Of a stretch of 64,000 nucleotides of DNA, positions 53,463 to 62,021 are shown piece by piece (the stretch's first letter is position 1; each line of letters starts with the position of its first letter). The stretch is from Roseibium algicola (GTDB taxonomy: Bacteria; Pseudomonadota; Alphaproteobacteria; Rhizobiales; Stappiaceae): NCBI RefSeq assembly GCF_001999245.1, contig NZ_CP019630.1:992001-1056000 (forward strand). The letters run 5' to 3'. The notes under the pieces were generated by a model, which did no database searches, was not told the origin of the DNA, and saw nothing but the letters and a program-made list of their open reading frames with translations. The position numbers and the translations under genes are program-made.

Positions 53463-54209
53463 ATGGCACGATCTTCCAGTCTTCTTTATCTCGACGGCGT
53501 GTCGGTTTCCTTTGACGGTTTCAAGGCACTGAACGAATTGTCGCTGACGATTGCCCCGGGTGAAATGCGGGCCATCATCGGTCCCAACGGGGCAGGCAAG
53601 ACCACGATGATGGACGTCATTACCGGCAAGACCCGACCGGACAGTGGCGAGGTCTTTTTCAACGGCACCGTGGACCTTACCGGCGAGGACGAAGCTTCAA
53701 TCGCCGAACTCGGGATCGGCCGCAAGTTTCAAAAACCGACCGTTTTTGAGAGCCATACCGTCTGGGACAACCTGGAACTGGCGCTCAAGGCACCGCGCGG
53801 TCCATTTGCGACCCTGTTTCATGTCATTTCGGGTGGTGAGAAGAAGCGGGTTGAATATCTGCTCGATCTGATCCGGCTTGGTTCGAAGAGAAGCGAGCTC
53901 GCAGCCAACCTCAGCCACGGCCAGAAGCAGTGGCTGGAGATCGGCATGCTGCTGGCCCAGGATCCGAAGCTGCTTCTCGTGGACGAGCCTGCTGCCGGCA
54001 TGACGGATGCCGAAACCGCCGAAACCGCTGAACTTCTGAAGGATATCGCCAATGATCACTCGGTCGTCGTGGTCGAGCACGACATGGTGTTTGTGCGCTC
54101 CCTGGGTGTCAAAGTCACCGTTCTCCACGAAGGCTCGGTCCTGGCTGAAGGCTCACTCGACCATGTCTCAGCCGACGAACGTGTCGTGGAAGTTTATCTC
54201 GGACGATGA
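53463..54209 (+). CDS. urtD: Urea ABC transporter ATP-binding protein UrtD
   Basis: 248-aa LivG-type ATPase: Walker A GPNGAGKTTMMDVITGKTRP, signature NLSHGQKQWLEIGMLLAQDP, Walker B LLLVDEPAAGMTDAETAETA and His switch VVVVEHDMVFVRSLG. LSHGQ instead of LSGGQ is usual for this subgroup. ATG at 53463 lies 4 bases after urtC. Confidence 0.97.
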   Translation: MARSSSLLYLDGVSVSFDGFKALNELSLTIAPGEMRAIIGPNGAGKTTMMDVITGKTRPDSGEVFFNGTVDLTGEDEASIAELGIGRKFQKPTVFESHTVWDNLELALKAPRGPFATLFHVISGGEKKRVEYLLDLIRLGSKRSELAANLSHGQKQWLEIGMLLAQDPKLLLVDEPAAGMTDAETAETAELLKDIANDHSVVVVEHDMVFVRSLGVKVTVLHEGSVLAEGSLDHVSADERVVEVYLGR

Positions 54210-54323
54210 GGAGTAGGCTTTGTCTTTCGTGTCTCGTCGCTCGCGGAAGCGATACGGCGGTACCGACAACGAACGAACCAACGGCCACAAGGCGCATCGC
54301 GATCAGCCAAGGGAAGTCAGCTC

Positions 54324-55019
54324 ATGCTGCAAGTTGAAAACATCGATCTTCACTATGGCGCAGCCCAGGCGCTGAAGAAGGTTTCGCTGAAGGCCGAGAC
54401 CGGCAAGGTAACCTGTCTGATGGGGCGCAATGGTGTCGGCAAGACGTCCACCTTGCGTGCTGTGGCCGGTCAGCACGGCATCAGCGCCGGCAAGATCCTG
54501 TGGGACGGCGAGGACATCTCCTCGCTGGCAGCCCATGCCCGCGCCAAGAAAGGCATCGCAATCGTGCCGCAGGGACGCGAGATCTTCCCGCTTCTATCGG
54601 TAAAGGAAAATCTTGAGACCGGCTATGCCCCGATCCCGCGCAAGGAACGGTTCATTCCCGATACGATCTTCGAACTTTTCCCGGTGCTCAAGGACATGCT
54701 GTCACGCCGTGGCGGTGATCTGTCCGGCGGACAGCAGCAGCAGCTCGCGATTGCACGAGCTCTGGTCACCCGTCCGAAACTTCTGGTGCTTGACGAACCG
54801 ACGGAAGGCATCCAGCCTTCAATCATCAAGGACATTGGCCGGGCAATCTCGTGGCTGCGCGACCAGGGCACGATGGCCATCGTGCTGGTGGAACAATATT
54901 TCGAATTCGCCCGTGATCTGGCCGACGATTATGCCGTCATGGACCGCGGCGAAGTGGTGCTCTCGGGCACGGGGGCCGACCTTTCTGAAACGGAAGTCCG
55001 TCGGTATCTGACTGTTTAG
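54324..55019 (+). CDS. urtE: Urea ABC transporter ATP-binding protein UrtE
   Basis: 231-aa LivF-type ATPase: Walker A GRNGVGKTSTLRAVAGQHGI, signature DLSGGQQQQLAIARALVTRP, Walker B LLVLDEPTEGIQPSIIKDIG. The N-terminus MLQVENIDLHYGAAQALKKV and KGIAIVPQGREIFPLLSVKE are typical UrtE. It is 114 bases after urtD, the largest gap among the ABC subunits, and no urease gene follows in the window. Confidence 0.97.
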   Translation: MLQVENIDLHYGAAQALKKVSLKAETGKVTCLMGRNGVGKTSTLRAVAGQHGISAGKILWDGEDISSLAAHARAKKGIAIVPQGREIFPLLSVKENLETGYAPIPRKERFIPDTIFELFPVLKDMLSRRGGDLSGGQQQQLAIARALVTRPKLLVLDEPTEGIQPSIIKDIGRAISWLRDQGTMAIVLVEQYFEFARDLADDYAVMDRGEVVLSGTGADLSETEVRRYLTV

Positions 55020-55052
55020 GCCAGGGGCACGTCTCCCAAAGCTCACTTTTCC

Positions 55053-55180
55053 GCCTCATCGTGGGGAGCCGCTTCGGAGGCGCCGCGAAGGATGATGGGG
55101 TTAGGTGTGCTGTTACCCGCATTTGACGCAGGCAGTGCAGTTGATAGGGTGCAGGCAAATCGCCCACCTCATCATCCTTC
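55053..55180. repeat. REP-like palindromic element, copy 2
   Basis: Begins GCCTCATCGTGGGGAG and contains GCGAAGGATGATG, the same pattern as the copy at 50457. GAAGGATGATG (55087-55097) and CATCATCCTTC (55170-55180) are a perfect 11-bp inverted repeat. It separates urtE from the M20 deacylase and may end the urt transcript. Confidence 0.6.
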
Positions 55181-55194
55181 CAAGCCGGATCGTC

Positions 55195-56481
55195 ATGTCA
55201 GAACCACTTTCCAACGAAGCCATTTCCGCAATCATCACTGCCGTTGACGCCGCATTCGAGGACGAGATCGCCTTCCTGCAGGATATCGTGCGGGCAAGAT
55301 CCCTTCGCGGTGAGGAGGCCGGTGTCCAGAAGATCATTGCAGACGCTCTCCGTGACCGTGCCTATGACGTCGAGACTTATGGGCTTGATGTGGCGCAACT
55401 GCAGTCTCATCCGGCCTATTCTCCAGCCACTATCGACTACACCGACACGTTCAACGTCAGTGGTCGCAAGAAGTCTGCCAATGGCGGACGTTCGTTGATC
55501 CTGAATGCCCACGTCGATGTTGTTCCCACTGCCAATCCGGCAAACTGGACCCATCCGCCGTTTGCAGCCGTGCGCGAGGGCGATTGGCTTTTCGGACGGG
55601 GCGCGGGGGACATGAAGGCAGGCCTCGCAGCCAATCTCTTCGCAGTCGATGCCATCGAGGCTGCCGGGTTCAGATTGAAAGGACCGCTCGAGTTCCAGTC
55701 CGTCATCGACGAAGAGGTGACGGGCAATGGCACCGCAGCTGCGATCATGAATGGTGCGACAGCGGACGCGGTTCTCATTCCCGAGCCGACAGACGAAGAG
55801 GTCACCTGTGCAAATTCCGGTGTCATCAAGTTCCGGATTTCCGTCCAGGGTGTGCCGGCTCACCCGCGCGAGCCGGAGTCAGGCCTCAGCGCAATCGAGG
55901 CGGCGTTCCTCGTCATCAACGAGTTGAAGGCGCTGGAAGCTCGCTGGAATGAGGAAAAGACCAACCATCCCGGCTTCGACGAGCTGCGCAATCCTGCAAG
56001 CCTCAACATCGGCACCATCAACGGCGGCGAATGGCCGGCGTCCATCCCGTTTGAATGCCGTTTCGAAGGCCGGATCGGGTTTTATCCGGGTGACGCCCCG
56101 CAAGACCGGATGGCCAGCCTGGAACAGATGCTTAAAACGCTTGGTACGAAGGATCCCCGGCTTGAAAAAGCCAATCCAAAGCTCGAATGGATCGGGACAT
56201 GTCAGGCTGGATATCTTCTTCCCCAAGGCAGCGATGCGGAAAATGCGCTCGCCGCCGCACACAACATCACGTCCGGAACTGCGCTCAAACGGTCGATCAT
56301 GGCCTGCTATCTGGATGCGGCTCTTTACGTGAACCATTGCGGCATTCCCGCCCTCACCTATGGCCCGCTGACAAAGAACATTCACGGCATAGACGAATGC
56401 GTGAACCTGCCGTCGCTGAAACGAGTGACGAAGACGATCGCCCTGTTTACCGCTGCTTGGTGCGGCATCGCACCGACGTAG
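55195..56481 (+). CDS. M20 family metallo-deacylase/peptidase (ArgE/DapE-like)
   Basis: 428 aa. Metal-site motifs LILNAHVDVVPTANPANWTH (His/Asp), LFGRGAGDMKAGLAANLFAV (Asp) and QSVIDEEVTGNGTAAAIMNG (Glu) and IHGIDECVNL near the C-terminus (His) are all present, so it should bind two zinc ions. It falls in the ArgE/DapE/ACY1-like group that removes N-acyl groups or cleaves peptides; DapE proper is shorter. It follows the urt operon, separated by a REP-like element. The substrate cannot be assigned. Confidence 0.88.
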   Translation: MSEPLSNEAISAIITAVDAAFEDEIAFLQDIVRARSLRGEEAGVQKIIADALRDRAYDVETYGLDVAQLQSHPAYSPATIDYTDTFNVSGRKKSANGGRSLILNAHVDVVPTANPANWTHPPFAAVREGDWLFGRGAGDMKAGLAANLFAVDAIEAAGFRLKGPLEFQSVIDEEVTGNGTAAAIMNGATADAVLIPEPTDEEVTCANSGVIKFRISVQGVPAHPREPESGLSAIEAAFLVINELKALEARWNEEKTNHPGFDELRNPASLNIGTINGGEWPASIPFECRFEGRIGFYPGDAPQDRMASLEQMLKTLGTKDPRLEKANPKLEWIGTCQAGYLLPQGSDAENALAAAHNITSGTALKRSIMACYLDAALYVNHCGIPALTYGPLTKNIHGIDECVNLPSLKRVTKTIALFTAAWCGIAPT

Positions 56482-56507
56482 GCCAGTTCAGCTGCACCGA
56501 AATGAGG

Positions 56508-56537
56508 AGGCCCTTCTTCGCACAGGGCCTTCCTTCC
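56508..56537 (+). terminator. Intrinsic terminator after the M20 deacylase gene
   Basis: AGGCCCT (56508-56514) and AGGGCCT (56524-56530), perfect 7-bp stem, followed by TCCTTCC, 27 bases after the stop codon. Confidence 0.65.
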
Positions 56538-56809
56538 GGAGGAAGCACATCCCCTCTTTAGCCAGAAAAATGCTCCCGTTTTTTGTGTCGTTCCGTTAGT
56601 CTTCATGACCGGGACGCGTTCAGGCAATTGCAGACGCCTCATCCTGTCCCTATTCAGAGTAGTGTACGGAGCAGAATTTCAAAATTTCAAACAATACGTT
56701 TTCAACGAACTGGTCTTTTGCTGCCGGTCCATGTAATTCGGGCAGCACCTAGCGGGCTTATGGTGATTGACTAGCGCCTGAAGACCACCCAGAAGCAGGA
56801 AAATTTAAA
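56538..56809. other. Intergenic region upstream of ugd
   Basis: AT-richer than its surroundings; it probably holds the ugd promoter but no clear match to a -35/-10 pair or gene is seen. Confidence 0.5.
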
Positions 56810-58117
56810 ATGCGTGTTGCAATGATTGGGACCGGCTATGTCGGTCTGGTGTCCGGAACCTGTTTTGCCGATTTCGGACATGTCGTGACCTGCATCGACA
56901 AGGATGCAAGCAAGATCGACGCCCTGAACAACGGACAGATCCCGATCTATGAGCCTGGCTTGCAGGAACTCGTTGCAAAGAACGTTGCCGAAGAACGCCT
57001 CTTCTTTACCACTGAACCTGAAGAAGCGATCCGCAAAGCGGATGCCGTTTTCATTGCCGTCGGCACGCCGACCCGCCGAGGCGATGGCCATGCCGATCTG
57101 TCCTATGTTTATGCCGCGGCAGAGGAAATCGCACGGCTGATCGAGGGCTTCACCGTGATCGTCACAAAATCGACCGTTCCGGTCGGTACGGGAGACGAAG
57201 TGGAAGCGATCATCCGCAAGACCAACCCTGACGCAGAATTCGCCGTCGTTTCAAATCCGGAATTCCTGCGCGAAGGCGCCGCCATCAGCGACTTCAAACG
57301 CCCCGACCGGGTGGTGGTCGGGACCGATGACGAGCGCGCGGTCGAAGTGATGCGTGAGCTTTACCGCCCGCTGTATCTCAATGAAACCCCGATCATCGTG
57401 ACCCGCCGCCGCACATCGGAACTCACCAAATACGCGGCCAATGCGTTTCTCGCGGTCAAGATCACCTTCATCAATGAAATTGCAGACCTGTGTGAGAAAG
57501 TCGGGGCAAACGTCCAGGAAGTCTCGCGCGGTATCGGCCTCGACAACCGCATCGGCGGCAAGTTCCTGCATGCCGGCCCAGGCTACGGCGGCTCCTGCTT
57601 TCCGAAGGACACTCTTGCCCTCTCGCGGATCGCCGCGGACGCACAGTCCGATCTGAAGATCGTCGATTCCGTCATCGAGGTGAACGCAGCCCGCAAGAAG
57701 AAGATGGCCGACAAGGTGATCGAATTCATGGGCGGCGACGTAAGCGGCAAGACGATCGCGCTGCTTGGCCTCGCCTTCAAGCCCAATACGGACGACATGC
57801 GCGAGGCTCCGAGCATCGACATCGTGGAAAAACTGCAGGCTGCTGGTGCCAAGATCCGCGCCTATGACCCTGCCAGCATGGAAGAAGCCGAGAAGGTCAT
57901 GTCGGGTGTGATGTTCTGCGATGGCCCCTATCATGCCATTGAGAACGCAGATGTGGTTGTAATCGTTACGGAGTGGGATCAGTTCCGTGCGCTTGACCTC
58001 GACCGCGTCAAAACCCTCGTCTCTGCACCCAAGGTGGTCGACCTGCGAAATATCTACAAGCCGGACTACATGGAAGCCCGTGGCTTCGAGTACACCAGCG
58101 TCGGCCGCAGCTACTAA
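56810..58117 (+). CDS. ugd: UDP-glucose 6-dehydrogenase
   Basis: 435-aa NAD-dependent enzyme that oxidises UDP-glucose twice to UDP-glucuronate. MRVAMIGTGYVGLVSGTCFA is the NAD loop, STVPVGTGDEVEAIIRKTNP and SNPEFLREGAAISDFKRPDR the conserved core, and GPGYGGSCFPKDT holds the catalytic Cys. The C-terminal domain begins LLGLAFKPNTDDMREAPSID. It is next to an exopolysaccharide sugar transferase, so UDP-glucuronate may serve surface polysaccharide. Confidence 0.97.
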   Translation: MRVAMIGTGYVGLVSGTCFADFGHVVTCIDKDASKIDALNNGQIPIYEPGLQELVAKNVAEERLFFTTEPEEAIRKADAVFIAVGTPTRRGDGHADLSYVYAAAEEIARLIEGFTVIVTKSTVPVGTGDEVEAIIRKTNPDAEFAVVSNPEFLREGAAISDFKRPDRVVVGTDDERAVEVMRELYRPLYLNETPIIVTRRRTSELTKYAANAFLAVKITFINEIADLCEKVGANVQEVSRGIGLDNRIGGKFLHAGPGYGGSCFPKDTLALSRIAADAQSDLKIVDSVIEVNAARKKKMADKVIEFMGGDVSGKTIALLGLAFKPNTDDMREAPSIDIVEKLQAAGAKIRAYDPASMEEAEKVMSGVMFCDGPYHAIENADVVVIVTEWDQFRALDLDRVKTLVSAPKVVDLRNIYKPDYMEARGFEYTSVGRSY

Positions 58118-58155
58118 GCGGCCGGTTCCCACTCCAGAATTTAATATCCTATGCG

Positions 58156-58192
58156 AACGTCGGGCTAACCCTAGCCCGGCGTTCAATTTTTT
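58156..58192 (+). terminator. Intrinsic terminator of ugd
   Basis: AACGTCGGGCTA and TAGCCCGGCGTT pair over 12 bp (one mismatch) around ACCC, followed by CAATTTTTT, about 40 bases after the ugd stop. Confidence 0.9.
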
Positions 58193-58396
58193 AAAAATTA
58201 ATTAAATTTCACATCACTTTTGACGCCGGAACATTGCTCCCGTCGCGTCACTATGGTAACCAAACCCTTAATGGATAACAATTTTCCCGATCTTGTTACC
58301 CAAATATTAACGATACGATCGTGATTGCGACTGCCTCCAGACAGGTTGCTGGCGCACATCAAGTGGTCTCGTAAATCGGGTTGAGGCTGGCATATC

Positions 58397-59149
58397 TTGG
58401 CAGACGAAACAGTATCTTACGAAGCAGATGATCACGGCCGCGAAGCGATGAATATCGCCGGTTTCGCGACGTGGGGCTATGCGCACCCCGACCTGCTCGA
58501 TGCGACAAACCGTGCCTCCCGCGACCTCCGCCCGGCACGCGGAGTGATTCAATCCGGACTGAAGAAATGTATTGACCTGACCGGTGCAAGTGCCGGCCTT
58601 CTACTGCTTTTTCCCTTATTTGTTGCACTTGCGGTTGCAATAAAACTGACAAGCCGCGGACCGGTATTTTTCCGTCAGTGGCGCTACGGTTTGAACGGCA
58701 AGAAGTTTGCCGTTCTCAAGTTCCGGACGATGTATGCCAACCAGTGCGACAGCTCCGGGATTTCGCAAACCGTTGCCAACGATCCGCGCGTCACATTGAT
58801 CGGCGCCTTCCTGCGCAAGAGCAATTTCGATGAATTGCCGCAGCTCATTAACGTGTTGCGGGGAGAAATGTCCCTGGTAGGTCCTCGTCCGCATGTGCCC
58901 GGCATGCTGGCCGCCGGAATGCCTTATGAAGACTTCCACCCCAGGTATATGGACCGCCACAAGGTGCTTCCGGGCATCACAGGCCTGGCACAGGTCAACG
59001 GCTTTCGCGGGGAAACCAAAAACCCTCATGCGGCCCGCATGCGTCTGGCCTATGATCTTGCCTACATTGAGCGTCAGTCGGTTATCCTTGATGTCAAAAT
59101 CCTCGCAACGACGGTCGCCAGGGAATTCTTCAACGGCAACGGTTACTGA
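58397..59149 (+). CDS. Exopolysaccharide undecaprenyl-phosphate sugar-1-phosphate transferase (ExoY/WcaJ type)
   Basis: 250 aa. A membrane helix near residues 67-85 ([20 protein letters not shown]) is followed by the cytoplasmic transferase domain: [46 protein letters not shown] and [40 protein letters not shown] completes it. These are diagnostic for initiating sugar-phosphate transferases such as ExoY. The reading frame opens at TTG 58397 (weak GAGG upstream); ATG at 58448 is an alternative. It has its own AT-rich upstream region after the ugd terminator and likely starts exopolysaccharide repeat synthesis. Confidence 0.92.
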   Translation: MADETVSYEADDHGREAMNIAGFATWGYAHPDLLDATNRASRDLRPARGVIQSGLKKCIDLTGASAGLLLLFPLFVALAVAIKLTSRGPVFFRQWRYGLNGKKFAVLKFRTMYANQCDSSGISQTVANDPRVTLIGAFLRKSNFDELPQLINVLRGEMSLVGPRPHVPGMLAAGMPYEDFHPRYMDRHKVLPGITGLAQVNGFRGETKNPHAARMRLAYDLAYIERQSVILDVKILATTVAREFFNGNGY

Positions 59150-59194
59150 ACCGCCGGAAAATCCTCAAACAGTGTCATGGGCAGAGACGCGGGA

Positions 59195-59638
59195 TCATGC
59201 GTCTGCGCACAAAGTTGCCATGCGCTGCAGGGCAAGCAGGTAACCCTCCACACCGCAGCCAGCAATCACCGCATCCGCGCGGGCTGAAACGTAGGAATGG
59301 TGCCGGAAGCTTTCCCGTTTGTGGATGTTGGAGACATGAACCTCGATCACCGGGCAGGTGCAGGTATTCAATGCGTCCAGAATTGCGATCGACGTGTGCG
59401 TATAGGCCGCCGGGTTGATGATGATACCCGCGGCCGCTTCTCTCGCCTCATGGATCCAGTCGATCAGTACGTGTTCGGCATTGCTCTGATGGAATGCAAT
59501 CTCCAGCCCCTTGGGCGCAGCGGCGGCCTCACACATCGCACGGACATCATCCAGGGTCTGAGCCCCGTAGATCTCCGGTTCCCGCTTGCCAAGCAGATTG
59601 AGATTCGGACCGTTCAGAACATAGATGATTTTTGCCAT
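59195..59638 (-). CDS. aroQ: 3-dehydroquinate dehydratase, type II
   Basis: 147-aa dodecameric type II enzyme of the shikimate pathway. [20 protein letters not shown] contains the lid region (catalytic Tyr is in [10 protein letters not shown]), [20 protein letters not shown] and [20 protein letters not shown] the active-site Asn and His, and [20 protein letters not shown] the second His/Arg region. ATG at 59638 gives the conserved N-terminus. In many relatives aroQ is followed by accB-accC; here the next gene downstream is a convergent sugar transferase. Confidence 0.96.
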   Translation of the reverse strand: MAKIIYVLNGPNLNLLGKREPEIYGAQTLDDVRAMCEAAAAPKGLEIAFHQSNAEHVLIDWIHEAREAAAGIIINPAAYTHTSIAILDALNTCTCPVIEVHVSNIHKRESFRHHSYVSARADAVIAGCGVEGYLLALQRMATLCADA

Positions 59639-59837
59639 TGAATTTTCCCTAGACCTTCGTCGACAACTTGCCCCGCACTGGCGATTTTTACCAAGAAATT
59701 CGAAGATTTCCGGCAAAAGTTTGTGGACGATTGTTATCGGAGGTGATACCGCGGTCCCGCATCCTTGCGACGCTCGGTTTTACGCATTATTAACTATAAA
59801 ACTCCAGTGTGAGAAAAAATCGGCTCATCGGGTAACC

Positions 59838-60065
59838 ATGATTAAACTCCGCGAACGGTTGGACACACTTGAAGCTTTGATGGCCGCCATCGAAGGCTAC
59901 CATCATCTCCCTATCGATGTTCTTTCCCAGTTTCTGCTTGACCACTACACGGTTGATCTTGACGTTCTGGCGCAGTTTGCCGAAGCGGCAGAAAGTGCCC
60001 AAGCTCAAGGCGCATCGTCTTATGCGGCAGCGGAAAATCGCGCGGCAGCACAGTCGGCCGCCTGA
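59838..60065 (+). CDS. Small hypothetical protein, 75 aa
   Basis: 75 aa, from ATG at 59838 to 60065. Acidic and helical: MIKLRERLDTLEALMAAIEG, YHHLPIDVLSQFLLDHYTVD, with an Ala/Gln-rich tail (AAENRAAAQSAA). Coding composition fits its neighbours. It is divergent from aroQ and convergent with the CheY-like gene. I recognise no family. Confidence 0.55.
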   Translation: MIKLRERLDTLEALMAAIEGYHHLPIDVLSQFLLDHYTVDLDVLAQFAEAAESAQAQGASSYAAAENRAAAQSAA

Positions 60066-60098
60066 CGCGTCCACATCACATTCAGCTGAATTTTACGC

Positions 60099-60629
60099 TT
60101 AACCGATCGCGGTGAGGTTACCGTCGCCTTCGCCGCCCTGCTGTTGCGGCTGGCCGGGGCCACCTTGCCAGATCTTCTGGCGGTTCCGGATTTCGCGCGG
60201 TGCAGGGCCGAAATAAGTGGCTGTCTTGATGAAATCGCGCGGGTGCAGGATCACGCTGGAAACGCGCTGATACAGTGCCTTTGCCGAGATCGGCTTGGAC
60301 AGCAGCTCGTGTACGCCGAGCCGGCGCGCTTCCACGATCCGGCTACGCTCGGTGTGAGCGGTCACCATGATAATCGGGATATAGGCGAAGGGATTGTTCG
60401 GACTGCGGATCATGCGCACCATGTCCGCCCCGTCCAGGATCGGCATGACCCAATCCAGAATAAGGATGTCAGGGTTCGCCCGGTCCATGGCTTCAAGGCC
60501 GGACGCGCCGTCTTCAGCCTCGACAATGCGCCGTGCACCGAACCCCTGCAGCATGGTGCGCAGGATGGTCCGCATGTAAGCACTGTCTTCGACCAGCAAG
60601 AATGTCAGAGAGGCAAGATCCAGGCTCAC
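60099..60629 (-). CDS. Single-domain (CheY-like) response regulator with a Gln/Gly-rich tail
   Basis: 176 aa. Receiver: TFLLVEDSAYMRTILRTMLQ, phospho-Asp in ILILDWVMPILDGADMVRMI, the Thr/Ser switch in IMVTAHTERSR and Lys in ELLSKPISAKALYQRV. The tail of about 50 residues (WQGGPGQPQQQGGEG) has no output domain. GTG at 60629 with AAGGAGG upstream is the start. No cognate kinase is adjacent; such proteins often act in chemotaxis or in a phosphorelay. Confidence 0.88.
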   Translation of the reverse strand: MSLDLASLTFLLVEDSAYMRTILRTMLQGFGARRIVEAEDGASGLEAMDRANPDILILDWVMPILDGADMVRMIRSPNNPFAYIPIIMVTAHTERSRIVEARRLGVHELLSKPISAKALYQRVSSVILHPRDFIKTATYFGPAPREIRNRQKIWQGGPGQPQQQGGEGDGNLTAIG

Positions 60630-60886
60630 CTAGTCCTCCTTGTTTGACTTAACCTTTGCCATGAAAGTCTGAACAATGAGTTAGTCTCCGGCCGCGAGGG
60701 GCCCACAAACATCCGCCGACGCGGCATCGACTTTGAATAGTTTCGGAAAGGCTGAGAAATTACTCGCAATACACTGAGGGATTTCACCTATTGGTAATAT
60801 TGCGCTCAATTAATCTTTTGGCCGGTTCGATATTAACGGGACTTTCAATTGTACGCCCCCATCTTTCAGGCAAGAAATCGAACTGA
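60630..60886. other. Intergenic region, nothing recognised
   Basis: 257 bases between the CheY-like gene and the small membrane protein. AT-rich near 60780-60880; no supported gene. Single TTAAC motifs are discussed under rejected items. Confidence 0.45.
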
Positions 60887-61087
60887 ATGAGCAGCCTTTT
60901 GCAAACGATTGTAAGAACCATGTCCCGGGATCCTGAAACGTTCGGGGAAGACGACCCGCTCCCTATGGAGCATGAACCGTCCGACCTCGGCACAAATGCA
61001 AGACTGAGAGACAATCTCCTTCTGCTTGCCGGCATAGGGCTCGTCCTGCTTGCCACAGGCATGGCCCTGTCCAACGTCCTCTCCTAA
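60887..61087 (+). CDS. Small single-pass membrane protein, 66 aa
   Basis: 66 aa: acidic, soluble N-terminal half (MSRDPETFGEDDPLPMEHEP) and one strong C-terminal helix (LLLLAGIGLVLLATGMALSN). Composition is protein-like. No recognised family. The overlapping frame on the other strand lacks features. Short tail-anchored proteins of this form often have uncharacterised envelope roles. Confidence 0.5.
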   Translation: MSSLLQTIVRTMSRDPETFGEDDPLPMEHEPSDLGTNARLRDNLLLLAGIGLVLLATGMALSNVLS

Positions 61088-61117
61088 GCCGCCCGTTGTG
61101 CCTTGCCGCGGCAGGGC

Positions 61118-61789
61118 TCAGGCAAGGCGCGGCTTCCGGGCACTGAAGAGTGCCACGCACCCGATCCTTTCAATCGTCACCTCGGCAAAGCGTTTTTCAA
61201 GTTCCGCTCGCAAAGTGTCCTGCGTGTCGGCTTCGTTTGAAAAGACACCCTTGCGGTTATAGATCTGCATCAGCTTGCGGGCGGCACCGGACCGCGGCGC
61301 ATCGCCTTGCAGGATGGTGGAGCCAAAGACCGTTGCCCCTTCTTCGAGATGCGGTACCGCATGATCGAAAATCACTGCCTTTTCAGTCATGGTGCCCGGA
61401 AGGCAATGAAGCACGTAGTTGAGGCCGATGGTCTTGAAACTGCCGATATCTTTTGGCCAAGGCACAAGTGCATCTGCCTGAACGGTGACGGGGTTCAAGC
61501 GGGCAATCCTGGCGGCAGCCTTGTCGAGGCACTCCCGGTTGGGATCGAGCAACGTCACCCTTGGATCTGAAACGGGAAACCTGGTCTTGTCCAGGAAGTA
61601 ACCGGTGCCCACGCCGATATCCAGGTGATTGGCGGAAACATGCTGGTCATAGAGCGCGACCAGATGAGAACTCGGACAACGCCAGATCCAGCGGTTCGAC
61701 AAACCCAGCACCAGGGCATCGTAGATGGCCAGCGACGTTCTCGAATAAACGGCGTAGCCCGGTTTGTGCGCGTCCGGAAACGAATCCAT
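61118..61789 (-). CDS. Class I SAM-dependent methyltransferase
   Basis: 223 aa. SAM motif I is HLDIGVGTGYFLDKTRFPVS, followed by VTLLDPNRECLDKAAARIAR (acidic end of strand 2) and IGLNYVLHCLPGTMTEKAVI (motif IV-like). The N-terminus PGYAVYSRTSLAIYDALVLG and WIWRCPSSHLVALYDQHVSA resemble small methyltransferases of unknown substrate found in actinobacteria and alphaproteobacteria. It is 73 bases after ccoS in the same direction. No substrate assigned. Confidence 0.8.
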   Translation of the reverse strand: MDSFPDAHKPGYAVYSRTSLAIYDALVLGLSNRWIWRCPSSHLVALYDQHVSANHLDIGVGTGYFLDKTRFPVSDPRVTLLDPNRECLDKAAARIARLNPVTVQADALVPWPKDIGSFKTIGLNYVLHCLPGTMTEKAVIFDHAVPHLEEGATVFGSTILQGDAPRSGAARKLMQIYNRKGVFSNEADTQDTLRAELEKRFAEVTIERIGCVALFSARKPRLA

Positions 61790-61861
61790 GCATAGCTCCA
61801 GTTACCTAAAGGAATGCATGGGGCTAGGCGCACGGGAACACAAAGTCAAGATTGCCGGCAA

Positions 61862-62014
61862 CTACTTGTCTGGCAGGTCGTCGTCGTCAAGGATGCGCCA
61901 TTTGGCACCTTCGAGATCGTCATACTGGCCGCTTTTCAAGGACCAAAGGAAAGCCCCAAGCCCCAGCGCTCCCAGGAGCAGTGCAATCGGTATCAGATAG
62001 ATCAGAACGTCCAT
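61862..62014 (-). CDS. ccoS: cbb3-type cytochrome oxidase assembly protein CcoS
   Basis: 50 aa: one N-terminal helix (MDVLIYLIPIALLLGALGLG) followed by FLWSLKSGQYDDLEGAKWRI and an acidic tail LDDDDLPDK. The FxWxxKSGQYDDLEG motif is diagnostic for CcoS, needed to insert cofactors into cbb3 oxidase. It starts 7 bases after the ccoI stop on the same strand, the usual ccoGHIS order. Confidence 0.93.
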   Translation of the reverse strand: MDVLIYLIPIALLLGALGLGAFLWSLKSGQYDDLEGAKWRILDDDDLPDK

Positions 62015-62021
62015 GTTGATC

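Noticed and set aside
49074..56481. Urease or urea amidolyase genes next to urtABCDE
   Set aside because: None found up to the M20 deacylase and beyond; that deacylase has no urease or allophanate hydrolase motifs.
58300..60660. CtrA-like half-boxes (TTAACGAT near 58311, TTAACTAT near 59790, TTAACCTT near 60650)
   Set aside because: Each is a single, imperfect 8-mer in AT-rich intergenic DNA; without paired TTAA-N7-TTAA spacing they are expected by chance.
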